Source: CAYNYM01 sp049366815
Lineage (GTDB): Bacteria > Desulfobacterota > DSM-4660 > Desulfatiglandales > HGW-15
NCBI GenBank assembly: GCA_049366815.1
Contig: JBMNCO010000027.1
Span: 1-23,583, forward strand
Direction: 5' to 3'
Length of the DNA: 23,583 bases
A program made the translations under genes and the position numbers. This document shows, piece after piece, positions 16,184-23,583 of this stretch. The notes under the pieces were generated by a model. That model was not told the DNA's origin. It ran no database searches and saw nothing but the letters and a program-made list of their open reading frames with translations. Within the stretch, counting starts at the first letter, position 1. Every line of letters begins with the position of its first letter.

Positions 16184-16384
16184 TTGGGCCGCAATATCGT
16201 TAAAGAGATCAGAGAGGAACTCTTGATGAGTAAAGCGGAGTTAGCGAGAAAAGCAGGAGTCTCTCCCTTGACCATAGACAGGGTTGAAAAGGGGGAAAAC
16301 TGTCGTATGGAGACAAGGAGAAAGATTATTCTCGCGCTTGGTTATGATCTCTCAGAAAAAGACAAAATTTTTCCTAATTCTTGA
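16184..16384 (+). CDS. small XRE-type helix-turn-helix protein at the head of the pil operon
   Basis: About 66 residues with a Cro/C1-type HTH: SKAELARKAGVSPLTIDRVE is the helix-turn-helix, followed by GEN and ALGYDL. It should bind DNA, probably as a dimer. The TTG at 16184 is favoured because GGAGGAAGAA lies directly upstream. An ATG at 16121 would add 21 residues with no ribosome binding site and little resemblance to the family. The stop is 14 nt before the pilM ATG, so it is probably cotranscribed with the pilus genes. It may regulate its own operon through the palindrome at 15941-15956; that link is inference. Confidence 0.8.
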   Translation: MGRNIVKEIREELLMSKAELARKAGVSPLTIDRVEKGENCRMETRRKIILALGYDLSEKDKIFPNS

Positions 16385-16398
16385 TAAGGTCATCATAT

Positions 16399-17481
16399 AT
16401 GCCTATTGCCAAGAAAAATCAGCTGGTGGGGTTGGATATCGGCTCTCATTCGATCAAGTTGATTGAGATTGAAGATACAAAAAAGGGTATGCTACTCAAG
16501 AACTTCGGCATTATCGGACTCCCTGAGGGGGCTGTATCTGAAGGGACTATCAAGGAGATGGAGATCGTCTCCTCCGCCATCAAAAATCTCTACAAGAATC
16601 TGCGAGTAAAGAATAAAAACGTGGCCGCCTCTATATCCGGTTATTCGGTGATCATAAAGAAGATCAGCATTGATAAGAGAGAGGAATCAGAGCTCGAGAA
16701 TACCATTCATGAGGAGGCGGAGCAGTACATACCCTTCGATATCAACGATGTCAATATCGACTACGAAATCCTGACTTCTCCGGATAAGACGGGAGATGAA
16801 GCGGTGGACGGAGACGAGAGCGACCTCATGGAGGTCATGCTTGTTGCCGCAAAAAAGGATATTGTTGAAGATTATATAGGCCTCCTTCAACTTACCGGAT
16901 TGAAACCGGGCGTGTTAGACGCGGATGCCTTCGCCTTGCAGAATGCCTTTGAAATGAGTTCGGGCACGACCGGTGGGTGCTTTGCCTTGGTCAATGTTGG
17001 AGCCGTGGAAATCGGTGTCAATGCCATTAAGGATGGAGTATCCCTATTTACCAGGGACTCTTCATGTGGTGGTTTTCAGATCAACGAGGCGATAATGGAA
17101 AAATTCGGCGTCTCCTATGAGGAGGCCGAAAAAATAAAATTAGGTGCCGCTGAGCCGCAGATTGACAAGGAGGCCTTGGAGGAGATATTTACTTCCGTCG
17201 TCTCCGATTGGGTCAACGAAATTAAGCGCGCCGTGGACTTTTTGGCGACAACCTATCCCGATGAGACGATAGAGAAGATATTTGTGAGCGGAGGAGCCTG
17301 CCGAATTCCCGGCTTTCAAAAGTATCTGTCCATGGAAACCCAAATCCCGGTTGAGGAATTGAACCCATTTGCCAATCTTAAGATCAATGAAAAGGTTTTC
17401 GACCCCAAATATTTGGGTTATATGGCACCTCAGGCCGCTGTTGCCGTCGGCCTTGCATTGAGGAGTATTGGTGACAAATGA
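16399..17481 (+). CDS. pilM: type IV pilus assembly protein PilM
   Basis: A 360-residue actin-like ATPase of the type IV pilus alignment complex, on the cytoplasmic face of the inner membrane. The phosphate-1 motif GLDIGSHSIK is at 11-20, an SHS2-type insertion domain follows (about 60-190), and the adenosine motif VSGGACRIPG is near 300. It binds the N-terminal INLLP-type peptide of PilN. I prefer the ATG at 16399, preceded by AAGG. A TTG at 16381 in the same frame would add six residues. The TGA overlaps the pilN ATG by 4 nt. Confidence 0.95.
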   Translation: MPIAKKNQLVGLDIGSHSIKLIEIEDTKKGMLLKNFGIIGLPEGAVSEGTIKEMEIVSSAIKNLYKNLRVKNKNVAASISGYSVIIKKISIDKREESELENTIHEEAEQYIPFDINDVNIDYEILTSPDKTGDEAVDGDESDLMEVMLVAAKKDIVEDYIGLLQLTGLKPGVLDADAFALQNAFEMSSGTTGGCFALVNVGAVEIGVNAIKDGVSLFTRDSSCGGFQINEAIMEKFGVSYEEAEKIKLGAAEPQIDKEALEEIFTSVVSDWVNEIKRAVDFLATTYPDETIEKIFVSGGACRIPGFQKYLSMETQIPVEELNPFANLKINEKVFDPKYLGYMAPQAAVAVGLALRSIGDK

Positions 17482-18080
17482 TAAAAATTAATCTCCTGCC
17501 CTATAGGGCCGCCCGAAAAAGAGAGAATATCAAAAGGCAAATTACGCTTTATATCCTATGCGTCTTTTTACTCTTGGCGGGGATGGCCTATGCCTATGTG
17601 TCCAAGAACGGCGAATTGTCCGCATTGAAAACGAAGCAGGAAACGCTTCAGAAGGATCTCGCCAAGCTTCAGGAGACCATAAAAAAGATCAGCATCCTGG
17701 AAAAGAAAACCGATGAATTGAGGGCCATGCTGAATGTGATTAGGGACCTGGAGAAGCGTAAGACAGGCCCTGTGCTGTTGCTCTCTGAGATTTCCAACGC
17801 TGTGCCGAAAGAAAAACTTTGGCTCAGATCCCTTAAAGAATCTAACGGAATATTGACCCTGACGGGCACGGCTATGGACAATGAGACCGTTGCCCTCTTT
17901 ATGACGAGACTTGAAGCACAGGACCATATCACGCAGGTGGATCTGGACAGCGCCAGAGCAATGGAACTGAAAGATTACAGGCTGAAGGTGTCAAATTTCG
18001 ACCTGAAATGTAAGACATATGCCTATACTGAGAGCGAAAAACCCGAAGCGGCAAAAAAGCAAGGTACACGGAAAAAATAA
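17478..18080 (+). CDS. pilN: type IV pilus assembly protein PilN
   Basis: A 200-residue inner-membrane protein. MIKINLLPYR at the N-terminus is the conserved PilM-binding peptide. A single transmembrane helix lies at about 22-41, followed by a periplasmic coiled coil (43-90) and a ferredoxin-like fold typical of the PilN/GspL family. It forms heterodimers with PilO in the periplasm. It is coupled to pilM by a 4-nt overlap and followed by pilO after 27 nt. The C-terminal tail is basic (KKQGTRKK). Confidence 0.94.
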   Translation: MIKINLLPYRAARKRENIKRQITLYILCVFLLLAGMAYAYVSKNGELSALKTKQETLQKDLAKLQETIKKISILEKKTDELRAMLNVIRDLEKRKTGPVLLLSEISNAVPKEKLWLRSLKESNGILTLTGTAMDNETVALFMTRLEAQDHITQVDLDSARAMELKDYRLKVSNFDLKCKTYAYTESEKPEAAKKQGTRKK

Positions 18081-18107
18081 ATAAGATTCCATTCATGAGA
18101 TAGGGCT

Positions 18108-18713
18108 ATGGGAAAAAAGAAATCAGGGGCCTTCTATGAGAAGGTGGAAAACATCAAGATGCCCATAAGGGTGCTGATTTTGGTGGGAACATTAGTCCTC
18201 CTGGCGGGGCTGTTTACCTATTTTTTCTACCTTCCGATGAGAGATGACATCAAGAAAAGCAATGATGAAATTTCAAGGCTCGAAAAACAACTTAATCAAG
18301 CACGAGTCAAGGCAAGCAAGAAGGAGGAATTTGAGGCGGAATTCGCCTTGGTAGACGCCCAGTTTCAAGAGGCGCTCAGGCTGCTGCCCAATGAAAAGGA
18401 AATCCCAGAGCTTCTAAAAACGATCACCCAATTGGGAAGTGATTCACAACTGGAGTTTCGACTCTTCCGCCCCCAAAAAGAGAGGTCTATGAGCTTTTAC
18501 CTGGAAATTCCTGTCTCGATTGAAGTGATGGGAACCTATCACAATGTGGCCGGATTTTTTGATAAGGTCGGCCAGATGGATAGAATAGTCAATATACTTA
18601 ATGTGTCAATGCAGCCGGTGAAAGAACAGTCCACGACCTTGGTCACAACATGTGATGCGGTCACATACAGTTTTAAGGGTATTACCGATGACAAGGAAAA
18701 TAAAAAGAATTAG
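18108..18713 (+). CDS. pilO: type IV pilus assembly protein PilO
   Basis: A 201-residue inner-membrane protein with the PilN-like layout: a basic cytoplasmic N-terminus, one transmembrane helix at about 20-43, a coiled coil at 45-75 and a ferredoxin-like periplasmic domain. YHNVAGFFDKVGQMDRIVNI is the conserved PilO segment. It dimerises with PilN and contacts PilP. A GATAGGG Shine-Dalgarno lies close to the ATG. Its 3' end overlaps the pilP gene by 26 nt. Confidence 0.94.
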   Translation: MGKKKSGAFYEKVENIKMPIRVLILVGTLVLLAGLFTYFFYLPMRDDIKKSNDEISRLEKQLNQARVKASKKEEFEAEFALVDAQFQEALRLLPNEKEIPELLKTITQLGSDSQLEFRLFRPQKERSMSFYLEIPVSIEVMGTYHNVAGFFDKVGQMDRIVNILNVSMQPVKEQSTTLVTTCDAVTYSFKGITDDKENKKN

Positions 18714-19224
18714 CCTTCTCTTTTTCATCCTTTTTTTTGCATCCCCACTGGACTCTGTGAATGCCTCCCAAAAAATGATTTCTGAAGAGGCAGGGACCAG
18801 CGTGACGCCCGGTGAAACAACCCTGCAAACAGGGGGGCAGAAGACAGGCCTGGGCATTGAGAAAAGAAACGCCGTCACGCTCTATGATCCGACAGGAAAG
18901 ATAGACCCCTTCAAGTCATTCATCGCCGAACAGGAAGAGATCCAGGAGAAAAAAAAGAGAAAACCTAAAACCTATCTTGAAACCCTTGACTTGTCCCAGC
19001 TCATCCTCACTGCTATCATTGTCGGGCCGAACGGTCACTGGGCCATGGTTCGTGATTCAAAGGGAACAGGGCATGTGATAAGGAAGGGGACTTATATCGG
19101 AATCAATGGTGGAACCGTTCATCAGATCACCGATAAAGAAGTCATTGTGCGTGAAGAATATACAGACATCAAGGGTCAGGTCCAACACCGGGACATCAAA
19201 AAGGAGGTGCCTCCGGTGGAATAG
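18688..19224 (+). CDS. pilP: type IV pilus assembly protein PilP
   Basis: A 178-residue periplasmic protein that links PilNO to the PilQ secretin. YDPTGKIDPFKSF and LETLDLSQLILTAIIVG are the family's hallmark segments, the second starting the C-terminal beta-sandwich that binds PilQ. The N-terminus is a signal sequence (about 1-27, likely cut after VNA). PilP is a lipoprotein in Pseudomonas and Neisseria, but no lipobox cysteine is present here, so it may be free or remain anchored by the uncleaved segment. The ATG at 18688 has AAGGG 8 nt upstream. An in-frame start at 18652 is much less likely because it precedes the signal sequence. Confidence 0.93.
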   Translation: MTRKIKRISLLFFILFFASPLDSVNASQKMISEEAGTSVTPGETTLQTGGQKTGLGIEKRNAVTLYDPTGKIDPFKSFIAEQEEIQEKKKRKPKTYLETLDLSQLILTAIIVGPNGHWAMVRDSKGTGHVIRKGTYIGINGGTVHQITDKEVIVREEYTDIKGQVQHRDIKKEVPPVE

Positions 19225-19321
19225 CCGTTGACTGAACTGTCATTTGTGCGAGAACGATATTGTTGCCATGATATTTAGGACGAAAAACGCTTTGCAGATT
19301 ATTTGTTCAAGGAGATCATCT

Positions 19322-21664
19322 ATGGGGAAAAAATACAGCCTGCACCAAATGAGAAAAGCCTCTCTCATATCATTGGCCGTGGCGTTTTTTATTGTGAGTG
19401 GATGCGTCACAACCGGCAAGATTCCGGGCCAGATCGATGATAGCACGGCGCCCACCATAGGATCCGTAGAGGTAAGGCCCTCCGGGGAGCAGACTGTGGT
19501 TGAAATCGCAAGCTCCAGGGCTCCCAGGTATACTGATTTTCAAATGGTGAATCCTCCCAGAATCATTGTCGATATTCGAGGTACTCGCGCCGCCGATCTT
19601 CCTGAAGACATATACGTGGGAAATGGGAATCTCAACATGATTCATATAGAAAAGGGTGCGACCCAGTCCACGACCACGCGAGTCATGCTGGACCTGAGTG
19701 GGCCTGTCGAATATACCGCGGAGTCGGTGGATAACAAGATCCTGTTAACGCTGAAGGCCGGATCTGATGCCTCGGAGGCGGGCGACACGGTGGAGCAAGC
19801 TGCCACCGGGAACGATGCCGCCGCTGAAGGGCAGGATGGGGAAGCCCTGATCTCAACGAGGCCACGGATCTTTATCGAGCCCAAAAATTCGGCTGTTAAT
19901 CAGGTCCTTGGAGTCGATTTTATCACGCTTGGGCAGGGTAAATCCAGGGTTGTGGTGACCACAGATAAAAGGGCACCATACAAGCTGGATCGAAAAGGGC
20001 ACAGGGATCTCGTCCTGAAACTCGAAAAGACGACGATTCCCGCCCAGATGTTACGGGAACTCGACTCTTCCCAGTTTTACGGGGCCGTTGACCGCATCAA
20101 GCCGGCATTTTCTCCATCGCGGCAGGAAACCATGATTGATATATCCCTCAGGGAGCTTGTCCCCTTTCATGTGAGCCAAGAGGGCGCAGAAATAAACATA
20201 GACTTTGAAGGCAGCTCAAAATTGCCGGAAGAAAAAAGGCTTGTGCCTCTCCAATTGGCCCAGGCCCCGACGCCGGCATCAATCTTGGGGAAAGGGCTCG
20301 ATGTTCCGGATATGGCCGATTTCGGGGAGGCCGGCCCCATTCCCGGACTCATGAAGAAGAAATATACCGGTGCCCCCATGACGATGGATTTTGTAAACGC
20401 CGATGTCACCAATATCCTGCGATTGATAGGGGAAGTGAGCAACCTGAATATTGTTTGGGGACCTGAGGTCAAGGGTAAGGTCTCCATGAGGCTTAAAAAT
20501 GTGCCTTGGGATCAGGCTCTGGATTTGATCCTGGCCAATAACAACCTGGCCAAGAGGGAGACCGGGAAAGTCATCTGGGTCACCACAACCGACCAAATGA
20601 ATAAGGTTATCGCTGAGGAGAAAAGGAAACGATCAGACTATGAGGCCGAGCTGGAGGCGATAGCAGCGAAAAAGGAGAAACAGAAGAAACTGGAGCCGAT
20701 TGTTACAGAATTCATCGGGGCGGATTTTGCGTCCGCAGATGAACTCAAGAAACACCTGGAGGGTATCCTGAGCGACCGGGGCATAATCAGCGTGGATAGT
20801 CGGACCAACACGGTGATCATAAAAGATGTTACATCCGTCATCAAAGAGGCTCAGCAACTGGTCAAGCAGTTCGACACTCCGGTAAAACAGATCATGATTG
20901 AGGCCCGCATAGTGGATGCGACTGAGGACCTCACGCGGGACCTCGGCATCGTGTGGAGCGATAGCAGTTCCTACTGGCACAGGAATCAGAATGTCGAAAT
21001 CGCGGTGCCTGCAAGTGCGGTAGAAAACCCGGATGTCGACGGTTCCGGTTTCACGTCCCCCGGGCTGGCCGTATACGGCGGCACCTTCAGCACCAACGCT
21101 CCAACGGCGGGCTGGGCGGGAAATATAGGTCTCAATTTTGCAAAACTGACCTCCAGCGGCATGGGATTTCTTACCCTGGATGCGAGTCTCGCCCTTGCAG
21201 AAAGCGAAGGGAAGGGCAAGACAATCTCCGCTCCCAAGGTCATAGCCCGGGAGGGAACAGAGGCCAAGATCAGCAGTGGTGACGAGATCATATTAAGTGC
21301 GACAGAGAACGTGGAGGCCAAGACCCTTGAAGCCACCCTGTCTCTCACAGTGACGCCGACTTCCGTGAGCCTCAATGATTTTATTACCATGGAAGTAAAC
21401 GTCACAGACGATCAGGCTGTCTCCGATACACGGATACTGAAAAAGGCCATCAAGACCACGTTGATGGTCAAGAGCGGTGAAACGGTGGTTATTGGGGGCA
21501 TCTACAAAGAAAGCAAGACCGAGCGGGAAAGCGGCATCCCCTGGCTGAAAGACATTCCTGGTGTCGGACGCCTCTTCAGGGCTGACTCCAAAATCGACTC
21601 CAAGCAGGAATTGCTGATTTTCCTGACCCCAACGGTGCTTCCAGCTTTGGGCCCGACTATATGA
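19322..21664 (+). CDS. pilQ: type IV pilus secretin PilQ
   Basis: A 780-residue outer-membrane secretin through which the pilus passes. A signal sequence ends in a lipobox-like VSGC (Cys28). Two AMIN-type domains, which bind peptidoglycan, span about 47-148 and 180-295. The secretin/TonB short N-terminal (N0) domain is at 352-420 and an N1 domain at 460-520. The secretin barrel is from about 527 to the end, with VIGGIYKE and the terminal KQELLIFLTPTVL. An Ala/Glu-rich linker joins the AMIN domains. The ATG at 19322 has AAGGAG 7 nt upstream; a TTG or ATG further up would precede the signal sequence. A 97-nt gap separates it from pilP. Confidence 0.96.
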   Translation: MGKKYSLHQMRKASLISLAVAFFIVSGCVTTGKIPGQIDDSTAPTIGSVEVRPSGEQTVVEIASSRAPRYTDFQMVNPPRIIVDIRGTRAADLPEDIYVGNGNLNMIHIEKGATQSTTTRVMLDLSGPVEYTAESVDNKILLTLKAGSDASEAGDTVEQAATGNDAAAEGQDGEALISTRPRIFIEPKNSAVNQVLGVDFITLGQGKSRVVVTTDKRAPYKLDRKGHRDLVLKLEKTTIPAQMLRELDSSQFYGAVDRIKPAFSPSRQETMIDISLRELVPFHVSQEGAEINIDFEGSSKLPEEKRLVPLQLAQAPTPASILGKGLDVPDMADFGEAGPIPGLMKKKYTGAPMTMDFVNADVTNILRLIGEVSNLNIVWGPEVKGKVSMRLKNVPWDQALDLILANNNLAKRETGKVIWVTTTDQMNKVIAEEKRKRSDYEAELEAIAAKKEKQKKLEPIVTEFIGADFASADELKKHLEGILSDRGIISVDSRTNTVIIKDVTSVIKEAQQLVKQFDTPVKQIMIEARIVDATEDLTRDLGIVWSDSSSYWHRNQNVEIAVPASAVENPDVDGSGFTSPGLAVYGGTFSTNAPTAGWAGNIGLNFAKLTSSGMGFLTLDASLALAESEGKGKTISAPKVIAREGTEAKISSGDEIILSATENVEAKTLEATLSLTVTPTSVSLNDFITMEVNVTDDQAVSDTRILKKAIKTTLMVKSGETVVIGGIYKESKTERESGIPWLKDIPGVGRLFRADSKIDSKQELLIFLTPTVLPALGPTI

Positions 21665-21697
21665 CAGGCCTTTGAGCCTACAAATGACGCAAAACAG

Positions 21698-21734
21698 ACC
21701 TGACCACCGGTCCAGGAAGGGCCGGTGGTCAGGT
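21698..21734 (+). terminator. strong hairpin after pilQ, terminator or attenuator
   Basis: Arms 21698-21713 and 21719-21734 pair over 16 bp with one G-U pair and a 5-nt loop (AGGAA). It is followed by TTTGTGTG, a poor U tract. It starts 34 nt after the pilQ stop and precedes the TPR gene by about 45 nt. It may stop most transcripts, act as an attenuator, or protect the 3' end of pilQ mRNA. Confidence 0.7.
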
Positions 21735-21776
21735 TTGTGTGAGGATTGCATTGAATCTATTCAAAAATGAGGTCAC

Positions 21777-22544
21777 TTGTCGGTGATAAGTAGAATTGTT
21801 CCTATCATTATTGTGTTCTTTTATATCGCTTCCACGGGCTGCGCGGTCAACAATTATGCGGAGGTGAATAGAGAGCAGAAGGCCAGGGCACTGGAAAAGC
21901 TTGGGCTTTCATATGTCGCTCAGGGTAATCTGAGGGCCGCTCTCAGGGAGCTGCTGAAGGCGGAGGAACTGGAACCGGATAACATAGACATACATCACGA
22001 ATTGGCGATGGTCTACAAAGACCTGGGAGAGTATGATTTCGCCGAAAAGCATTTCCAAAAGGTGCTGGCAATGCGGCCCCGGTTCCCTGAGGCCCGGAAC
22101 AACCTCGGTTCCCTCTATTTGTTGACGCGAGATTGGGACAAGGCCATTGAGGCATTCCAGGAGGCCGCAACGGACATCCTGTATAAGACGCCCCATTATG
22201 CCTACAACAATCTGGGGTTGGCCTATCACAACAAGGGGCAATACCACAAGGCGATTGCCAGCTACCTGAAGGCGGTGGAACTTTCCCCTTCCTACGGGAG
22301 TTGCTATAAGAACCTCGGGCTTGCCTATGAGGCGATTGGGGAATGGAACGCGGCCAGGGCGTCTTATGAAAAGGCGATCTCCCTGTCCCCTGAGGATCCC
22401 GGTGCGCATTTTTTCCTTGCCAGGATGTACCTGAAGTTCGGTCTTCATGCAAAGGCGGCTGATGAATTGAGGCAGGCCATACAGCTTGATCCAAATGGAT
22501 CAGTCGGCGCACAGGCCGACAGGCTTCTCAATCAGATCGAGTGA
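21777..22544 (+). CDS. TPR-repeat lipoprotein, PilF/PilW-like
   Basis: A 255-residue predicted outer-membrane lipoprotein. The signal sequence ends in a lipobox (IASTGC, Cys22). The remainder is about six tetratricopeptide repeats from residue 39 to 246, with typical NLGLAY and ALELSP-type motifs in each unit. PilF/PilW is the pilotin that helps PilQ multimers form in the outer membrane, and the position directly after pilQ supports that role. The start is either TTG at 21777 (GAGG 4 nt upstream) or GTG at 21783. A general TPR scaffold protein cannot be excluded, because TPR sequence alone is not specific. The hairpin before it may set its expression apart from pilQ. Confidence 0.88.
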   Translation: MSVISRIVPIIIVFFYIASTGCAVNNYAEVNREQKARALEKLGLSYVAQGNLRAALRELLKAEELEPDNIDIHHELAMVYKDLGEYDFAEKHFQKVLAMRPRFPEARNNLGSLYLLTRDWDKAIEAFQEAATDILYKTPHYAYNNLGLAYHNKGQYHKAIASYLKAVELSPSYGSCYKNLGLAYEAIGEWNAARASYEKAISLSPEDPGAHFFLARMYLKFGLHAKAADELRQAIQLDPNGSVGAQADRLLNQIE

Positions 22545-22688
22545 ACGCGCCCACGATGGGCAAGGATCATTGAATATACCCGCTTCACAACCTTTCCCGC
22601 CCGGGTTTCAGATCGGACCGTCGCGTCCGGATTTGGAATCTGGTGTCTTCCCCCAGAAGTCCGCTGAGTGTCCGCTGACAATGCCTGT

Positions 22689-23351
22689 TCAATGCGATTG
22701 TTCTTGCCCGGATATGCAATCAGGGTAAATTTTATGGAGGATTGAGACAATTTCCATCATGCTGTTTACGTGGTAATCGGCCTGGAGGTCTCCATTTTTG
22801 TAGGCGACAAAGGCGACACCCCCCGCCTTTGCGGTCTGGTAATCCACCCATGAATCTCCCACGTAGAGACAGTCTTTGGGACTGATTTCAAAGAAATCAA
22901 AGATCTTGAACAGGGATTCGGGATGCGGTTTGGGCCTGTCTACATCCAAAGACGATACCACGATATCGAAAAAGGCATGAAGACCGCTCCATTCCAGGAC
23001 CCTTTCGATGGTATTGCTCCTATTGGTTGCAACGGCCAAACCGAAATTGGGCTTCAGAAGGGTGAGCAATTCCTTCAATCCATTCTCCATAACCATATCT
23101 CTGATGAAGGGGCTATAATCCACCTCCATTCTGTAATCCTGGGCCTGTTCGATGTAAGGGGTGCCCTTGAAAATGTGGCGAACGGATTCGTCTGCCGTAT
23201 GCATATGCACATAATGCTCTTCGTCTTCGGTCATGGGCGGCAAGGCGAAGTGGCTCAGAAGGTGATTGTAAAAATTGATGTTGGCCTGGCGGGAATCGAA
23301 CATCACGCCGTCACAATCAAAAATGACCGCTGCACTTTTTTTTGTATTCAT
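22689..23351 (-). CDS. HAD family hydrolase, phosphoglycolate phosphatase-like
   Basis: A 220-residue HAD-superfamily phosphatase. Motif I is FDCDGVMFD with nucleophile Asp12 and acid/base Asp14. Motif II is Thr109 in ATNRS, motif III is Lys141 in RPKPHPE, and motif IV is GDSWVD with Asp166 and Asp170. A helical cap domain (about 18-85) fits the Gph/PpaX subfamily C1. It probably hydrolyses a small phosphate ester such as phosphoglycolate, but cap-domain details do not settle the substrate. The ATG at 23351 has only a weak GGA upstream. It is convergent with the TPR gene and transcribed from the promoter at 23390-23419. Confidence 0.92.
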   Translation of the reverse strand: MNTKKSAAVIFDCDGVMFDSRQANINFYNHLLSHFALPPMTEDEEHYVHMHTADESVRHIFKGTPYIEQAQDYRMEVDYSPFIRDMVMENGLKELLTLLKPNFGLAVATNRSNTIERVLEWSGLHAFFDIVVSSLDVDRPKPHPESLFKIFDFFEISPKDCLYVGDSWVDYQTAKAGGVAFVAYKNGDLQADYHVNSMMEIVSILHKIYPDCISGQEQSH

Positions 23352-23375
23352 TGGTTGACGAGTCCAAAGGAAATT

Positions 23376-23420
23376 ATTGACAATGACGCACCATATTTGA
23401 AACAGTGCATCATTGTCAAT
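23376..23420. promoter_or_regulatory. inverted repeat over the HAD gene promoter, candidate operator
   Basis: Arms ATTGACAATGACGCAC (23376-23391) and GTGCATCATTGTCAAT (23405-23420) match at 15 of 16 positions around a 13-nt centre. The right arm contains the -35 element and the left arm covers the expected transcription start. This arrangement is typical of a repressor operator. Confidence 0.6.
23390..23419 (-). promoter_or_regulatory. promoter of the HAD hydrolase gene
   Basis: On the minus strand a perfect TTGACA (complement of 23414-23419) is followed after 18 nt by TATGGT (complement of 23390-23395). The HAD gene ATG is about 35 nt downstream of the expected start site. Confidence 0.55.
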
Positions 23421-23532
23421 GGCCTAACGACAGGCCTTTTCCCCAAAGGCCTGATGGGTATAGAATGACGGGGTTCCAAAAAAATAATCGTATGAGTTTA
23501 GCTGTTTGAAAGAGCCCGGCAATTTCGGCCAT
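23416..23532 (-). CDS. possible small protein, 38 residues
   Basis: A 38-codon ORF from ATG (complement of 23530-23532) to TGA at 23416. AAGGAGG lies 4 nt before the ATG, one of the best Shine-Dalgarno sequences in the window. The peptide has a short hydrophobic, aromatic stretch (FFWNPVILYP) between a helical N-terminus and a glycine-rich end. I do not recognise it. Its stop codon overlaps the -35 of the HAD promoter, and the hairpin at 23431-23453 lies inside it. It could be a real small protein, a leader peptide, or the remains of a longer gene. Confidence 0.3.
   Translation of the reverse strand: MAEIAGLFQTAKLIRLFFWNPVILYPSGLWGKGLSLGH
23431..23453. repeat. short perfect hairpin
   Basis: CAGGCCTTT and AAAGGCCTG form a perfect 9-bp stem with loop TCCCC. 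There is no U tract in either direction. It lies inside the possible small ORF and upstream of the HAD promoter. Confidence 0.4.
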
Positions 23533-23583
23533 GGCCCCTCCTTGATAGGGTAATTTTCAAGAGCCTAAAGTGTTACAAATAAT

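Noticed and set aside
19225..19321. Possible separate promoter in the pilP-pilQ gap
   Set aside because: TTGACT and CGATAT are 21 nt apart, too far for a sigma-70 promoter; cotranscription with pilP is simpler.
22659..22678. Repeated GTCCGCTGA (two copies 2 nt apart) between the TPR and HAD genes, considered as a CRISPR-like or regulatory repeat
   Set aside because: Only two short copies with no spacer pattern. No CRISPR array, tRNA, rRNA or insertion sequence was found in the window.

Overview
The window reads as a chromosomal stretch of an anaerobic bacterium, most likely a Desulfobacterota (former Deltaproteobacteria) sulfate reducer or syntroph. This rests on a single-chain pyruvate:ferredoxin oxidoreductase next to a four-subunit one, an NADH/ferredoxin flavoprotein module rich in iron-sulfur clusters, a Gram-negative type IV pilus assembly operon, and short AGC-rich intergenic repeats. 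The assignment is inferred from gene content; no rRNA or tRNA gene is present. Several genes seem to use TTG or GTG starts backed by good Shine-Dalgarno sequences.

Layout. (1) 83-2259, minus strand: a soluble GAF-domain histidine kinase overlapping by 4 nt a gene for an unrecognised single-pass membrane protein. (2) 2516-3301, plus: surE, ending at a strong bidirectional terminator that also faces nifJ. (3) 3476-6994, minus: nifJ, with a long AT-rich leader holding a promoter and a hairpin. (4) 7564-13933, minus: one operon, porG-porD-porA-porB followed by NuoE/HydC-like, NuoF/HydB-like and HoxU-like genes. (5) 14298-14783, plus: a Nudix hydrolase. (6) 14980-15594, minus: signal peptidase I. 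(7) 16184-22544, plus: a small HTH regulator, then pilM-pilN-pilO-pilP-pilQ and a TPR lipoprotein resembling the PilF/PilW pilotin. (8) 22689-23351, minus: a HAD phosphatase behind a promoter overlapped by an inverted repeat, with a possible 38-residue ORF upstream.

How the genes work together. The most interesting segment is 7564-13933. A complete 2-oxoacid:ferredoxin oxidoreductase is encoded in one tightly packed operon with the same kind of flavoprotein core (NuoE/HydC plus NuoF/HydB with two C-terminal [4Fe-4S] sites) that electron-bifurcating [FeFe]-hydrogenases and formate dehydrogenases use. No hydrogenase or formate dehydrogenase catalytic subunit is present. I infer a complex that ties pyruvate (or another 2-oxoacid) oxidation to NAD(H), possibly with bifurcation or confurcation through ferredoxin. 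The stand-alone nifJ nearby would provide a conventional ferredoxin-only route. The pil operon encodes the inner-membrane alignment complex (PilMNOP) and outer-membrane secretin (PilQ) of a type IVa pilus; pilus ATPases and pilins are not in the window.
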